From Drosophila miranda (lineage: Eukaryota; Arthropoda; Insecta; Diptera; Drosophilidae), in the NCBI RefSeq assembly GCF_003369915.1, contig NW_022881625.1, positions 9,920,001-9,984,000 on the forward strand: DNA of 64,000 nucleotides, written 5' to 3'. How positions within the stretch are numbered: the stretch's first letter is position 1; the number at the start of each line of letters is the position of its first letter. Below the pieces are notes generated by a model, which saw only the letters and a program-made list of their open reading frames with translations, made no database searches and had not been told where the DNA came from. Position numbers and translations under genes: made by a program. Below are positions 32,931-44,842 of this stretch, piece after piece.

Positions 32931-35564
32931 TCAACCGTCTATTGGCAGTTTTGCCAATTTATGTATGGGGCGTTTAATTACGCCCGCGGGTGTTCGCACC
33001 TCGGCGACGCGCACTCTCCCATCTTCTCCCTTGATTGCGGCCACCACTCGTCCTGTGGTCCACTTCTGTGGCGGTGTGTTGTCCTCGTGGACGAGCACTA
33101 GACAGCCAATGTCCAAGTCTGGCCCTTTGGTAGCCCACTGGTGACGCTTCTGCAGGCTGACCAGGTAGTCCTTGGACCAGCCCTCCCAAAACTGCTGCGT
33201 GAGCGCTGACAGCATTCGCCACCGCTTCAAGTACGCGAAGCTTCCCCTGCTGCATCTGTCGTCGTGATCTGATTCGGGCGGCAGCGAAAGAAGCGGCTGC
33301 CCGATCAGCAGGTGCCCTGGCGTTAGCGCTTCTCCATCGCTGGGATCGTTGCCTGGGGACGCGATTGGCCGGGAGTTGAGAAGAGCCTCTACCTCTACCA
33401 GGTGGGTGCACAGCTCGTCCGCGGTGAGCTTGGCGTTGCCCACTCCGCGTACCAACCTCTGGTTGGCTGATTTGACGGCTGCCTCCCACAATCCGCCGAA
33501 GTGTGGTGCTCTCGGTGGTATGAAACACCACTCGACGCCTTGGCGCGCTGCGTACGCCTTGAGCCGGTCCTGGTCCCTCTGGTACGCTTGATGCAGCTCG
33601 TTCAGCACCTTGCTCGCGCCCACGAAGTTGGTGGCGTTGTCGCTGTACACCTTCTCCGGAAGGCGTCTTCTCCCGATGAACCTTTTAAAAACAGATAAAA
33701 AACTATCAGTGGAAAAATCTGCTACAAGCTCCAGGTGAACAGCTTTTGATACAAAGCAGACGAAGACGGCTACATATGTCTTAATAGGGGGCCTGCCGCG
33801 AATCTTGAGAGACACGTAGAATGGGCCGCAGAAATCTACCCCACAAATTAAAAAGGGCCGAGCTCTTCGCACTCTATCAGCTGGCAGGTTTCCCATGATC
33901 TGTCCCTGTAGGACTGGCTTGTATCGGAAGCAGTGCACACAATTTCTCAGGATCCTTGTACATGCTTCTCGAGCATTGATTAGCCATATCTGCTGCCTTA
34001 GCAACGAAACCATGACTTTGGCGCCTGCATGGTAGTGAGTCCGATGCAAATTGCGAAGATAAAGCGTCACGAACTGCGACTTTTGCGACAGCAGCAGAGG
34101 AAATTTGGCGTCATACGGAATCTCTGCGTTGAGCAACCTTCCTCCCACTCGAATCAGTCGCAGCGTTACTCCGTCGAGTTCGCTCGTATGTATGAACGGG
34201 TTTAGTCGTTGAAGATGCGGTGACAGGATTTCCGACCTCGCTAGCTTGTGGAATTCTGGTCCCAACTCGTGTCTTTGGACTACTTCTACCAGCCTTAGAA
34301 ATGAGACCTTAAGTTCTTTGGCTGACAGAACGACCTCTCGACTACGCTTGCTTCCTTGTAGGAACCGGTTAACATATGCCATAATCCGAAGCAATTTCTC
34401 AAAGGAAGAGCATCTTTCAATCAACTCGATGAAATCATTGGCCTGACACTTTGCCACTGAATGTGTTGCCAAACACTTCTTGTTTTCCGACCGTTCCATT
34501 TCTGGGGACAACTCAACCTGATGTAGACATGGCCACTCCTCAGAATTCCTGAGCAGAAATTGGGGACCCTCAGTCCACAATGAGCACGTTACACCGTCTA
34601 CGTCTGTGCCACGTGACACCAAATCGGCTGGGTTTTGCTCAGTAGGAACGTGCCGCCAAGTCACACCGCTTGACGGTTCCTGGATTTCAGCAACCCTATT
34701 GGCCACAAACGTTGCGAGCGTGGCTGGATTCCTTTCCAGCCAGTACAAGGTGACTTGGGAGTCCGACCAAAAGTTCACACTTTCGATCATGAACTTGTCC
34801 AGGAGCGGTTTTACTTGAGCCCATAAAGTGGATAACAGGAGTGCTGCGCACAATTCGAGTCTTGGAATCGATTTCGTTTTGAGAGGAGCTACTCGAGACT
34901 TTACGGTAAGAAGCTTAGACACGACATTTTTACCATCACTGGTACGGATGTAAATGCAGCATCCGTACGCTTCACCTGATGCGTCTGCGAATCCGTGAAT
35001 CTGAACGCTTTTATGCGTGGGAAGGCCAATGTAGCGAGGTATGGTTATCTTGTCTAATTCAAACAAATTTTGCTTGAAGTGGTTCCAACTCGTGTGCAAA
35101 CTCATGGGAACCGACTCGTCCCAATCCAACTTTTGCCGCCACAATTGCTGCAGCAATATTTTTGCCCTCGTTATTAAGGGACATAATAACCCTAATGGGT
35201 CGAACAATCGGGACGCAACTGACAAAATGTTTCGCTTTGTAGGGGTCAATGAATCAAATGAGTAACCTAAATGATAATGGAACAAATCATTTTGCGGATT
35301 CCATCTAATTCCGAGCGTTTTAACAGACGACAAAGGATCAAACTGCAGCGATTTCTCCTGGCCACTATCGGACAGCAGCTGGGGATGATTTGACGCCCAC
35401 TTGGCCAACTTAAAACCCCCGGATTCTAAGACCTCACACACTTCCAGCCGAATACGTTTTAAATCTTCCAGACTGTTTGCTCCAGTAAGCATATCATCGA
35501 CGTAAAAGTCACTTTTTATGACTTGTGATGCAATAGGATGGGACTCAGCATAAACGTCTGCCAA
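32931..35564 (-). pseudogene. BEL/Pao RT end, RNase H and integrase
   Basis: An 877-codon open frame on the minus strand. It begins inside RT (SDFYVDDMLTGANS) and continues through a BEL-type connection (SVASRLFDPLGLLCPL), RNase H (IHGFADASGEAYGCC, FWSDSQVTLYW), VPTEQNPADLVSRG, an integrase HHCC region and a DDE core (CGVDFCGPF, VYSDNATNFVGA, FGGLWEAAVKSANQR), ending KLAKLPIDG. The first part of RT lies upstream in broken frames, so this is not a full pol. The integrase looks undamaged. Confidence 0.93.
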
Positions 35565-36936
35565 TTCAACGAGACAGCGGATGGCCAGAAATGGAGCTGA
35601 GGCTGTCCCATAACATCTACATTTGCCTTATCCCTCCACAGAATCAATTCTGAACTTGCCTATACATTTTGGAGATGTCAGCTGTGAGCGCAAAACGATT
35701 TAATCGAAATCGGGCAAGAGTTGCGTAAAGCTCCCTCTGAATAGTTGCACCCACCATCAAAGTCTCATTTAATGAGATTTAAGTCGATGTTTTGCTCGAT
35801 GCATCGAAAACGACGCGTAGCTTGGTGGTTTTACTATCAGGTCTCAGGACACATTGATGTGGAATGTAGTAATGGCGTCCTGGAGGAGTACCTGGAAGCA
35901 ATGACATGTGGCCAAGGATGAGATACTCTTTCATAAACTCCATATACAGATCATGCAAATACTGATCTCGTGCAAGTCTGCGTTCTAGGGATAGAAAGCG
36001 GCGTTTTGCCGTCTCGAACGTGAAACCCAACACGTTGGGATTTATTTTAAATGGCAGCCCCACTTCAAAACGACCCGATTCGAGCCTGCATAAAGTCTGC
36101 TTAAAGTTTTGTTCGCAAGCCAATTGTTCAGCTGTATATACAGCCTTCGACTTCTCTGGGACCTGTTCCAATTCCCAAAACCGCTCCACCAGAGAGTCGA
36201 GAGAACAATGATCGCTACCAACAGCGATATTGCATACAGCATCCTGTGCTGATGCCTTATATTTTCCTGATACAATCCATCCCAACAATGTTTTCTGGAT
36301 TGTTGGATGTTCGGAACTTGCCTTTAATTGGCCTACACACATTAACTCAAAAAAGGTTTCTGCCCCTATCAATAAGTCAACCTTAGCAGGCTTGTAAAAA
36401 TGCGGGTCTGCCATCTGCAGGTTTGCTGGTATCTTCCATTGGGCGAAATTGACACCATGATCGGGTTGGTATGTGGAAATCGACCTTAACACCCAAAAAT
36501 CGGAATCAAAGTTGTGATCGTTGATACGAGATTGGACAGAAGTATGAATCTTGTGCTTTATGACGGACGAGTTTTTTCCAACAGTTGTGATATTAAGGCT
36601 CGACTCATCACGGCGCAATCGTAAGCGCTGGGCTAGATCCTCGGATATAAAATTAATTTGGGAGCCGGAATCTAGAAGTGCCCATGCATACTGAAATTGT
36701 CCGGACCGATCTTGCACCTTTACAACAGCGGTAGCAAGAATAACCTGGTCAGCACTAGCAACGTGACTAGAATAAGCTGTCTGAGGCTCAGACGATGACG
36801 AATGTTCTTCTGGCACAGAACTAGGCCCATTTTGCTGTGGCTCAACCCCGTATCGATGAAGCAGAGTGTTATGGGGCTTAAAGCACACTCGACATTTTGC
36901 TGTCTTGCACCTCGTCACTGTATGACCTGGCTTCAA
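35565..36936 (-). pseudogene. BEL/Pao protease and RT start (broken)
   Basis: The open frame 36936 to 35779 has the last zinc knuckle (CRVCFKPHNTLLHRYG), a retropepsin site (WALLDSGSQINFIS), the BEL protease-RT linker (KVDLLIGAETFFELMCVGQ) and RT motifs 0-1 (HQCVLRPDSKTTKLRVVFDAS). A stop follows at 35779. Between 35565 and 35779 RT motif 2 (RFALTADISKMYRQ) is visible in another frame with in-frame stops. Confidence 0.9.
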
Positions 36937-37016
36937 ACAATTTATGCACAGTCGGAGTTGCTTGGTGATATAGAACCGTTAAAGAACAGGAAGAGCACTA
37001 AACGATTGACAATTGC

Positions 37017-38090
37017 TTATGGTATGATTCCCCGCGTGGCAATAGCTACATTTCGAATCCGCTCGCCTATCCGTCTTTGCACATGAAAATGACGATTTAG
37101 TGGGTCTGTTGACTCTTCGGCAGCTAGATGCTGATAGCGCCGATTCAGCTGGGCTGCGCACTCGGACCAAGACGGTAGTTTATCGTAATCCAGTTGCTCT
37201 TCGAACCGAGACTTCGTTGTGGGATCTACTTTAGACAGCGCTATGTGAATTAGCCTCGCGCTATTTATGTCTTTTTCACTTCCTAACGACTGCAGAGAAG
37301 AATATATGGCTGACACCGTGTCAATGAGGGACCTAAGGCATGAAGCAGAAGCTTTTGTTGTGCTGGGAATGTCAAACAACTGCGAAACAGTATCAGAAAA
37401 GATCAAATATTTTTTGTCGTAAGCCTCCTTCAAACTATCAAGAGCCTTCTCATAATTTTCTGCAGAGATCTGAAACGCCTTCACTGTACCCAATGCATCG
37501 TCAACGAGACACGACAGTAAGTGGTTGAATTTTTCCACATTTGATAATATTGGGTCGTTATGCACCAAACTCTCGAAAAGGCTTATAAAGTTTTTAAATT
37601 CAGCATGTTTTCCACTAAACTTGGGGAGATTCATTTTAGGCAGATGTGATGAATGACGCTGGCTACTCCTATCCCTCCTCTGTATTCGCTGAGTTTCGGG
37701 TTCTTTAAGTGCAGACATGTACAGAGCCTTTGTGGTAACACACATATCATCGACCGATGCTCGTAGATCGTTGTTGGGATTTAAACAATCCACGTCTGCC
37801 TGTATATCCATCAACTTTTCACAATAATTTTCGATCAGCTCGAGTCTGCATTTAATTTGAAGAGAGTCGAACGAAATAGTTTTTTCTTCAAAGGCCGTTC
37901 TCACACGCCTAAGATCGCCCATCACCCTATCGTGTCTTTGCATTGCTGTTGCTAACTTTTGCAGGACTTTTGGACCCCCTCCTTCTTTTGAACCTCCTTC
38001 CCTGGTAACAATTTCCCTTTCCTTTTCACTCATTCTGGCGCTTTCTCTTACTTCAAGAGGGTCGGAAAGTAATGCACTGGGTTTAGACAA
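37017..38090 (-). pseudogene. BEL/Pao gag
   Basis: A 357-codon frame starting MSKPSALLSDPLEVRES, with a charged N-terminus and a DUF1759-type core (LPKFSGKHAEFKNFISLFES, ALDSLKEAYDKKYLIF). It shifts frame near 37080. The first zinc knuckle (CSYCHAGNHTISNC) lies in the neighbouring frame at 36979-37170. The ~700 bp upstream to the primer site are an untranslated leader with no gene. Confidence 0.9.
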
Positions 38091-38787
38091 TGGTTAACCA
38101 AAATACTGTAGGGTATGCAAAAAACTATGAAAGAACGCGAAATTTCCACAAAAAACTATGTATCGGCTTCAAAGGGTTAACGCAGCGAAACAAACACAAA
38201 TTATGCTGCCAGTGCACACAACCAAACGCAGCCAAATTATGCACAATTTGGCGCAACGATAGCGTTACCGAAGTAAAGGCAGCACCAATAAGCGGTACTT
38301 CGCAAAAGAGAATTGAAAACAGCGGCAATGACCGGAGCGTCTAATTAGCAAGTACCGTAAACCCTCATCAATTTGCACTTTTCTTCAATCCACCAATATT
38401 CCGCATATAATAAATATTTTATGTTGCTGGCTGTTCACTTTGGTTTATTTTATTACTTTGTGTTTTATTTAATTGGTATTCCAATTCAACGAGGTGCCAA
38501 TGAAATTGAGATCAGTGGCCAAATAGAGAAACACAGCGCACAATATGGTGGCTTGGTTCCAGCACTCAATTTTTTTCGCACTAAATACCTGAGAATTCGG
38601 CATAGATTAGCCGAACACTTTCCTTTTTTGTTGAGTAAAGATGAATCCAATTTGTCGCACAAAACCAGCCAGCTAGAGCTCTATTCGCAACAGAACAAAA
38701 AAACCAATGACTTGTGCCGAGACAACGAAGATGCACTGTAGGTCACTGGTTTGTCGTGCGAATTGCCACGAAATGCTGGATGCCGAT

Positions 38788-38805
38788 GTCCCTGCTCGGG
38801 CGCCA
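38788..38805 (-). promoter_or_regulatory. Primer-binding site (tRNA-Lys type)
   Basis: On the minus strand TGGCGCCCGAGCAGGGAC follows the LTR end after one spacer base. It differs at one position from the standard site complementary to tRNA-Lys(UUU). Confidence 0.85.
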
Positions 38806-38806
38806 A

Positions 38807-39096
38807 TGAAAATTCGGAAGAGTTTTTCCAAAACAAACGTTATGATGACTCCGGTCCAGCGGGCTCTAGTTTCGGTTTTTTACGTTAAATTGTCAGGTAA
38901 TTTATGACTAAATGAAACAAGTGCTCGACTTCAAAGCATTTATTGGACTGGTCGCAGCCAGAGATAGCAATAACTCCCCGACTCCACCGTCGAGCCGATC
39001 TTGAATGCGCAGAGAGCAGTACAAGAGCGCGGCGTGTGAGAGCAAAAGCTCTGCTCACATCATCGCACACGCTAAGATAGGTTAATTAAGATCGTC
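38807..39096 (-). repeat. 5' LTR of minus-strand BEL/Pao element (~290 bp)
   Basis: Placed between the primer site and the shared 50-bp segment at 39048-39096. On the minus strand it contains AATAAATGC (~38940), a plausible polyadenylation signal, and ends TTTTCA. The start is set only by the limit of similarity with 32868-32917. Confidence 0.75.
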
Positions 39097-39402
39097 TGCT
39101 GCAACTCGAGGCTTGGATTACTCCCGAACCCGATTGGGTAAACATGGAACTGGACTCCGTTTACTGCTGTTGCACACTATCTGAGGGGATCGACTGACGG
39201 TCAGGCACGATTATTTCGTTTATTTCTTATTTATTTTCTTTTCTTGAAAGAAACAATAGACACTTGAGAAAACGAGCCACCTTCGGCGTTTCCTTTTAGG
39301 GCATCAAAAAAGTGATCGTGACCATTGCCGGCCCACATTCGAAAATCGTTTTTCAAAAACTCTCGTTCGTTCTGGCGATGATGTCACAGTTTGAGTGTAT
39401 AT
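39097..39402. other. Unassigned DNA
   Basis: No gene seen. It is AT-rich between 39205 and 39250 and leads into a DINE-1 fragment. Confidence 0.5.
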
Positions 39403-39622
39403 ATATAAAGTATATATATTCTTGATCAGCATCAATAGCCGAGTCGATTGAGCCCTGGATGTCTGTCCGTCCGTCCGTCTGTCCGTCCCATTCAGCGCCT
39501 AATGCTCAAAGACTATAGGAGCTAGAGCAACGATGGTTTGGATCCGGACTTCTGTGATATGTCACTGCTACAAGAATATTTCAAAACTTCGCCCCGCCCA
39601 CTTCCGCCCCCACAAAGGACGA
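39403..39622 (+). mobile_element. DINE-1/INE-1-like fragment
   Basis: It contains 'gatcagcatcaatagccgag', a CTGTCCGT array and the block up to 'cccacaaaggacg'. Both ends are truncated. Confidence 0.88.
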
Positions 39623-39970
39623 GGCGTGGGTGAAGCCGTGCTTGGGAGCTGCAGAGACGTGCGTTGGGTGTCATGTGTGGCGGGAGACGGGGTTTGGGTC
39701 AGGGATCGGAAAGGTGTGGGAGAGTGGAGCCCAGCCTAGCAGATGCCGCATGATCCACGACTCACATCTGCGTCACCGGGTCCCCCGGGCGAGGGTGTAG
39801 GAGAGGGAACCCAGCTTTGCGAATGCCGCGTGAATCCACGACTCACATCCAGCATCGCCGGGTCCCCAGGGGAGAAAGGTATAGGAGAGGGAAAACCCAG
39901 CTTGGTGAATGCCGCATGAATCCACGACTCACATCCACTTCGCCGGGCCTCCCGGGAAAAGAGAAGAGAG
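39623..39970. repeat. ~85-bp tandem repeat, three units
   Basis: Units share 'atccacgactcacatc', 'cgccgggtcccc' and 'taggagaggga'. The third unit degrades after 39950. It adjoins LTR-like DNA at 39971 and may be the leader of the same retroelement. Confidence 0.8.
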
Positions 39971-40893
39971 GGGGAGGGGGGTGAGTGACTCCTACGGGCG
40001 AATGTTCTGAGACAGAGATTGGGTTGAGGTTGGTGTCTTTATTGTTTTCGGATCATTTCCCTACTTAAAATCCCGCGCCTGCAGCGGGGAAGTAAACGCC
40101 AAAAAAATATCATAAACAACATGTGGGCATAGATATGTAAAGAAACTGCGGGAATGTTCTGCTTATACCTGCCTACTGCACCGATCTATCCCCCCCAGAG
40201 CTCACATACGTGAGGTGGCTCACCCTTGTGTCCCTTCTTTGGGTCCTGTTCTCCCACGGCGGGTCACTTCGGTGGCTTCCTTTGCACACCGCGTGGGTGC
40301 GGTCACAGCTGGTTTTATTCACCGCGTGCGGGCGAACACGGCTTATTGCGTACACGGCGCGGTCACGGCTAGTTTTTCACATCTATTTTGGCTTCCGCCG
40401 CACAACCGGTCTGGCTCAGCCCTCCGAGATCACTCCCGAGCTTGGCTCGCGCTGGACCGTGCCAGGCCTCGGCTTTTCTTTTTCGCAGCTTCTCTGCCGC
40501 TTCGCTGCTGCGCCGCCTTCGGCTGCCGGCCTCGGCTGCGTGGGTGTATGGCTGCGTGTGTGTATTGCCTGCTTCGCCGTCGGCTCTTTTCCTCGGCTGC
40601 GTGGGCGTAAGACCGATCGGCGGCTTCTCTGCCGCTTCGCTCTCTTTCATGTTGTCTCTTTTCGTCTGCGTATAGCCGTTCTCTTCCTTGCGTTGGCTGC
40701 GTGGGCGTAAGAGCGTATCTCTTTCGTGTTGGTTCTCTTCGCTTTCGTATAGCCGTGGTGTGCGTCTCTCTTCGCTGCGTGGCCGTAGTGTGCGTCTCTC
40801 TTACATGTTGGTTCTCTTAGTTCTAATAAGTAAAAAGGCCTACTGTTTTGGGGTTTCTTAGCCTATTTCTTACTTTAATGGGTGAAAATAAGG
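39971..40893 (-). repeat. LTR-like remnant related to the Gypsy element at the window end
   Basis: The first ~65 bp on the minus strand (40893 to 40830) match 56790-56853, the position of the 3' LTR start of the Gypsy element. At the other end, AATAAAG on the minus strand (~40040) could be a polyadenylation signal. The body is pyrimidine-rich with degenerate repeats such as 'ggctgcgtgggcgtaag'. It abuts CYP12-A inside an exon at a short shared GGATTC, so it truncates that gene. The boundary at 39971 is approximate. Confidence 0.55.
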
Positions 40894-42117
40894 ATTCTTG
40901 GCAAGGCACAGCAAGGCCGCTGTAAGGGTACTTGAGGTCTGGAAAAAAAGGATGTATGAGATAAGGGTAAGTATGAGAACAACAGACTACGTACGGTATC
41001 CACTCCGGCCATTAGCATGTCCATGGCCATAACCGTCGCCACCTTTTTGTCGATCTTGAGCAGCTTTTCCAGTACACTCTGCTCGCTCTCAGGGCGGACA
41101 ACACCCTCCTTGGCCTCTTTCTCTAGACGCTCTATAGCTTCGTCTACATACGCTGAAGTTATTTCTTGAACGCCATCTAGGGACTTCATTAGCTTGGGTG
41201 TTTTAACGTAACGCCAGATGGAGGGCTTCATCTCCAGATCGGCTGTTAATTCAAAAAAATCGTCCAGGTACTTGAAAAGTAACACAGCCTGGTCGTTATC
41301 GCCCGACTCTTTGAGCAGTCCCAACTGCTTGCCCAGAGCCACCACAGAGACTGACTCGAGGGTCCACCGATTTATAACGTTTAAGAAATCATCTGGAGCT
41401 TCCTGGGTATCGATATCACGGAGTGCTTTAATACTGTGAAGGGGGGAGAACATACTTGAGCGTAAACAGGGATTTATTATCAGTCATACGCGCCGTTGCA
41501 CAAACTCCTGGTTTACTTGGGACATCTTCTTATAGTAAAGCCGCACGTTCTTCGGCTGCATTAGGACAGGATTTACAGCCGATTGAAAGTCGCTCCAGGT
41601 TTTTCCTTGTGTGGCTAAAGCTCCCTCCACTCCATGGAAGAAATCCTTTCTATGAGTCTTCCGATGATAGCGAAGAGTATCGCTGCCAGGCCGATGCGGC
41701 CACACTCCTTCGTTCCGGAACACGACCTCGAAGTCCTTGGGATTGTGAGTCATCAGGTATGACGTACCTCCCATCATACCTGGTAAATATAATATGTTTC
41801 CATAGTCGTCTTGCAAAGCTTTGAACAATTTCACAATGTCCAGTTTGCTATATTTTCCTCCAGGCATAAAATTCCGAACAGTAGACAGAAAAGTTGTACT
41901 AGGAATCTGATCAAAGGGACGAGCTTGTAGCCACTCTGCATCATTTCTGGGCTCTGCTACAGCTGCTGTGGTCTGCCAACGCTACAAGAGATTTAAAAAC
42001 GTATATCACTGTGATATCGGATCTATATGTATACTATATATTTACCAGCGGACTGCTGACAGAGAGGGCTGCTTTTTGCGCCTGAATTATAGATAGACCG
42101 CTGCGCACTTTCAACAT
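40894..42117 (-). pseudogene. CYP12-type mitochondrial P450, copy A, truncated
   Basis: CYP12 enzymes are insect mitochondrial P450s, several linked to xenobiotic metabolism. Exon 1 is 42117-42046 (MLKVRSGLSIIQAQKAALS, a basic amphipathic leader fitting mitochondrial import). Exon 2 is 41981-41490 ([35 protein letters not shown]), exon 3 is 41433-40995 ([24 protein letters not shown]), and exon 4 is 40938 to 40894, ending after CLAKN. Splice sites are GT-AG. All retained exons are open, but the K-helix, heme loop and C-terminus are replaced by LTR-like DNA. It cannot bind heme. It is nearly identical to copy B. Confidence 0.9.
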
Positions 42118-42721
42118 TTTGCTTGTTAGGAACTTAATTCTTTCACTGCCAGAGCTATACTGCTAAATCATTCCATAAGCTAGCTATTTGAAAGGCCTGC
42201 GAGAGCTTTGTTGCAAAAAGAGCTGACCGATAACAGAGCACAAACAGAACAAGAGAAAGAGAGAGAGAGTGCCAAAACACGTTCGCGGGAGCGTGCGAAT
42301 GCCAAACAGAAATAATTGTAAACATTTGCCATATTTTTTTAATATAGACTGCTATTTGATCGACTATGTTATACCTTCTACGGAATATTTAGGAATATAG
42401 TATTATGATTGATCTGACTCTCAATGAAATGAAACAAATAAATCGCCATAATTATGGCATCAGATTTTTTGGCCAAATTTAATTTATTGGGCATGGAATG
42501 GTCGGTAGACTGCCGAAAGTTATGGGCCTGATAATAATATAAACAAGCTAATCTTTAGCGCTTTTTTATATCTTGTTATTTTTTTTTTGGTTCGGTTGTC
42601 CTTCTTGAAGGTAATTTAATTTTTATTGGGCCAACATCGAAAATAAATGAAACAGAGATAAACAGATAAAGGTACAAAAAATAAAATCAAACATAAAACG
42701 CAAATAAAAATTCCAATAATC
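42118..42721. other. Spacer between CYP12-A and feo-1
   Basis: The CYP12 5' flank and feo 3' flank back to back in the unit. It is almost identical to 46716-47298, and its feo-side end also matches 52527-52851. It contains a GA run (42258-42274) that could be a GAGA-factor site. No gene was seen. Confidence 0.7.
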
Positions 42722-44668
42722 TCATCGTGGATTCGGCCACATGCGACTTTCACGTGGCGATGGGAGCTTCAATTGATTGCCAAATCGAGGCCTCTCCTCC
42801 TGATTGACCGCCTGCTTTGACGGTGTGTTGGCGGCCGACGCCACCGAATTGTGGTTTACGAGGACATGGCGAATTCGTGGCACAGCCACGCGATTGCGCT
42901 GATGCTGAGCCCCGCCGACGGGCAGCACTGAGGAGCGACTCGTGGGCACCAATTCTTCATAGGAGATCCCGGAATCGCTGGGCGATCTTGTATCCGGCAC
43001 CGCTGATTTTGTGCGTGGCTTCTTGTTCGAGCGTGTGCCAATGCTGCGTCTGCCCAATCTCCCGCTGCGACGCAATATGTTGTCCAGGACGCGGACCCGC
43101 TTTAGTGGCGACTTGGACGCCTTCAGCTGGCTGTTGGCCAGCCGCTGTGCGGTAGACGGCGACGGGCGTATCGAATTCAGAGCGCTCATGAGGCTGCGCT
43201 TGGCGTTGGGAGTCCGATACCCCGAAGAGCTGGCGGCTGCTGATGGATTTAGTCGCTTGTGCAGATTACCAGTGCTCTTGGTCATATTGGGAGTAATCAG
43301 CTGGATTGTTGGGGTCTTGCGCAACGACATTGTCGAGGTCGACATTGAGGACATGGTCTTCAAAGTTCGGGGCGTGCGAGGGGCCGTTAAACCGGCAGTC
43401 GGCGGTGGCATCATCAATTTGCTGCTGCTGCCCGGCCTCGTGGTGGGCGGGGCCTTCTTGCGGGCCGAGCTCTGCTTGGCCTGCCGATAGTTCTCCCATT
43501 CGCCAGCCATCAGCTCCAGTATGTTCTCGCCATAAACCAGAAACGGGCCATGCGATTGCACCTCATAGGCGTGCACCAGTTCAGTGATCTGCTGCTCAAT
43601 CTTGGGCAGCTTCGAGGTGATGGCCTTGCGTTCCTTTTCCTCTTTAAGGAGCTGGCCGCCACGATTGTTGAAACGATTCGGCTCGTTGGCCTTTGCCTCT
43701 AGAGCCTGCATGCGGGACCAAAGTTCTGCACGGCTCTCGTACAGATCGAAAATCTCCTTGTTGCACGTGTAGAAGCTCTTCAGATCATCCAGCTCCAGCT
43801 CGTGCAGCTCCAACAGGTCTTCGTTGTAATACTTATTGTAGTAGTTGGAGAAACGCTTGCGCTCCTGCTGGCTCTTGAGCGTTAGATCCCACCACTTGCT
43901 TATCTCGACGCGCAGCTGCTCGATGAACGTCTTGAGGTTCTGGCTGCGCAGTGCCAGGCAGCGCTGCAGCTCCGAATGGAGGATGTCATAGGTGCGCTGC
44001 GTATTCTCGGTGCACTCGCGCACTCGTCGCATGGCGCTCTCGTCCGTCTCCTGGAGGCGATCCCACAGCACGTAGATCTTCTCGCGCATGTCATGGATTT
44101 TGGAGCGCAGCTCCTGGATCTGCTCGGCATAACTGTTGCGCATCTGCCGCAGCCGCTCTAGTGTCTCTGGTGTTAGATTGTGGCTCAGATCGTTCAGTAG
44201 GCCGTCCATCTCATCGGGCAGGGGCAGCGGGTCCGCCAGTAGAGGGAGCGGCAGTGCGCCCAGCTCTTCGCAGAGCTGCTCCTGCTGGAGCAGCAGCTCC
44301 CCGATCTCCGCCCGACGTTTCGAGAGCTCCTCGCGCAGATGCTCAATGCTTTTGTCCAGCTTCAGCTGCCATATGATCAGTGGCACATCGTCGGGCCTCT
44401 GACCAATGTCCACCGTCTCATGGAGGAGTCGGGTGAGGTCGCTGGCCTCGGCTCGGAGTGCGGCTATGTCATGCAGGATGGCCGCCTGCTTCTCCCGCGA
44501 CTCGGTCAGCAGATCCGTATAGAAATTATCCGCGTGCGCCTTGAGTTTGTGCAGAAAGTCCTCGCATGTCTTCGGCTCGAACATGAGGGACCACATTGAA
44601 TGGAGCTGCTCCACATGCTCGCCAGTCATCTCAAGGATCTCTCCCTTGATGGAGGTTGGGTCAACCAT
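42722..44668 (-). CDS. feo: Feo/PRC1/MAP65-type microtubule bundler, copy 1
   Basis: Feo (fascetto, PRC1/Ase1 family) crosslinks antiparallel microtubules in the central spindle and is needed for cytokinesis. The start at 44668 (MVDPTSIKGEILEMTGEHV) is chosen because copies 2 and 3 share it; the frame is also open further upstream. The 648-residue product has an N-terminal coiled-coil rod, the spectrin-like microtubule-binding core (WWDLTLKSQQERKRFSNYY, DLLELHELELDDLKSFYTC, NRFNNRGGQLLKEEKERK) and a basic, serine-rich tail (SNKKPRTKSAVPD, SPSDSGISYEELV). Compared with copy 2 it lacks 44 codons of the rod in frame (after LPDEMDG). No stop or frameshift was found, so it may be functional with a shortened rod. 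Confidence 0.9.
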   Translation of the reverse strand: MVDPTSIKGEILEMTGEHVEQLHSMWSLMFEPKTCEDFLHKLKAHADNFYTDLLTESREKQAAILHDIAALRAEASDLTRLLHETVDIGQRPDDVPLIIWQLKLDKSIEHLREELSKRRAEIGELLLQQEQLCEELGALPLPLLADPLPLPDEMDGLLNDLSHNLTPETLERLRQMRNSYAEQIQELRSKIHDMREKIYVLWDRLQETDESAMRRVRECTENTQRTYDILHSELQRCLALRSQNLKTFIEQLRVEISKWWDLTLKSQQERKRFSNYYNKYYNEDLLELHELELDDLKSFYTCNKEIFDLYESRAELWSRMQALEAKANEPNRFNNRGGQLLKEEKERKAITSKLPKIEQQITELVHAYEVQSHGPFLVYGENILELMAGEWENYRQAKQSSARKKAPPTTRPGSSSKLMMPPPTAGLTAPRTPRTLKTMSSMSTSTMSLRKTPTIQLITPNMTKSTGNLHKRLNPSAAASSSGYRTPNAKRSLMSALNSIRPSPSTAQRLANSQLKASKSPLKRVRVLDNILRRSGRLGRRSIGTRSNKKPRTKSAVPDTRSPSDSGISYEELVPTSRSSVLPVGGAQHQRNRVAVPRIRHVLVNHNSVASAANTPSKQAVNQEERPRFGNQLKLPSPRESRMWPNPR

Positions 44669-44842
44669 AGCCAATAGGAATGGGTCTTGTGTTCTCGAAT
44701 GGAAGGAATTTATGTGATGTGTGCAGGATTTCGATTGCACAATGTGTTGCTCAAGGAAATGCCTCCGCACAGATAAGTGACGCCTCTCGTGTTGGCACAA
44801 ATTGCACAATGAAAATTTTGTGTGAAATTTTTGCCTCATGCC

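Noticed and set aside
40210..40710. Plus-strand 131-166-codon frames in the LTR-like region
   Set aside because: Pyrimidine-rich, overlapping in several frames, and without domains; more likely LTR sequence.
42817..44402. Plus-strand frames opposite feo-1 (and the same opposite feo-2 and feo-3)
   Set aside because: Antisense shadows of a GC-rich coding region. They recur only because the gene is duplicated.
44669..44839. N-terminal extension of feo-1 (start at 44839)
   Set aside because: Frames open upstream of MVDP differ between copies and fall in the CYP12-feo spacer; the shared start at MVDP is preferred.
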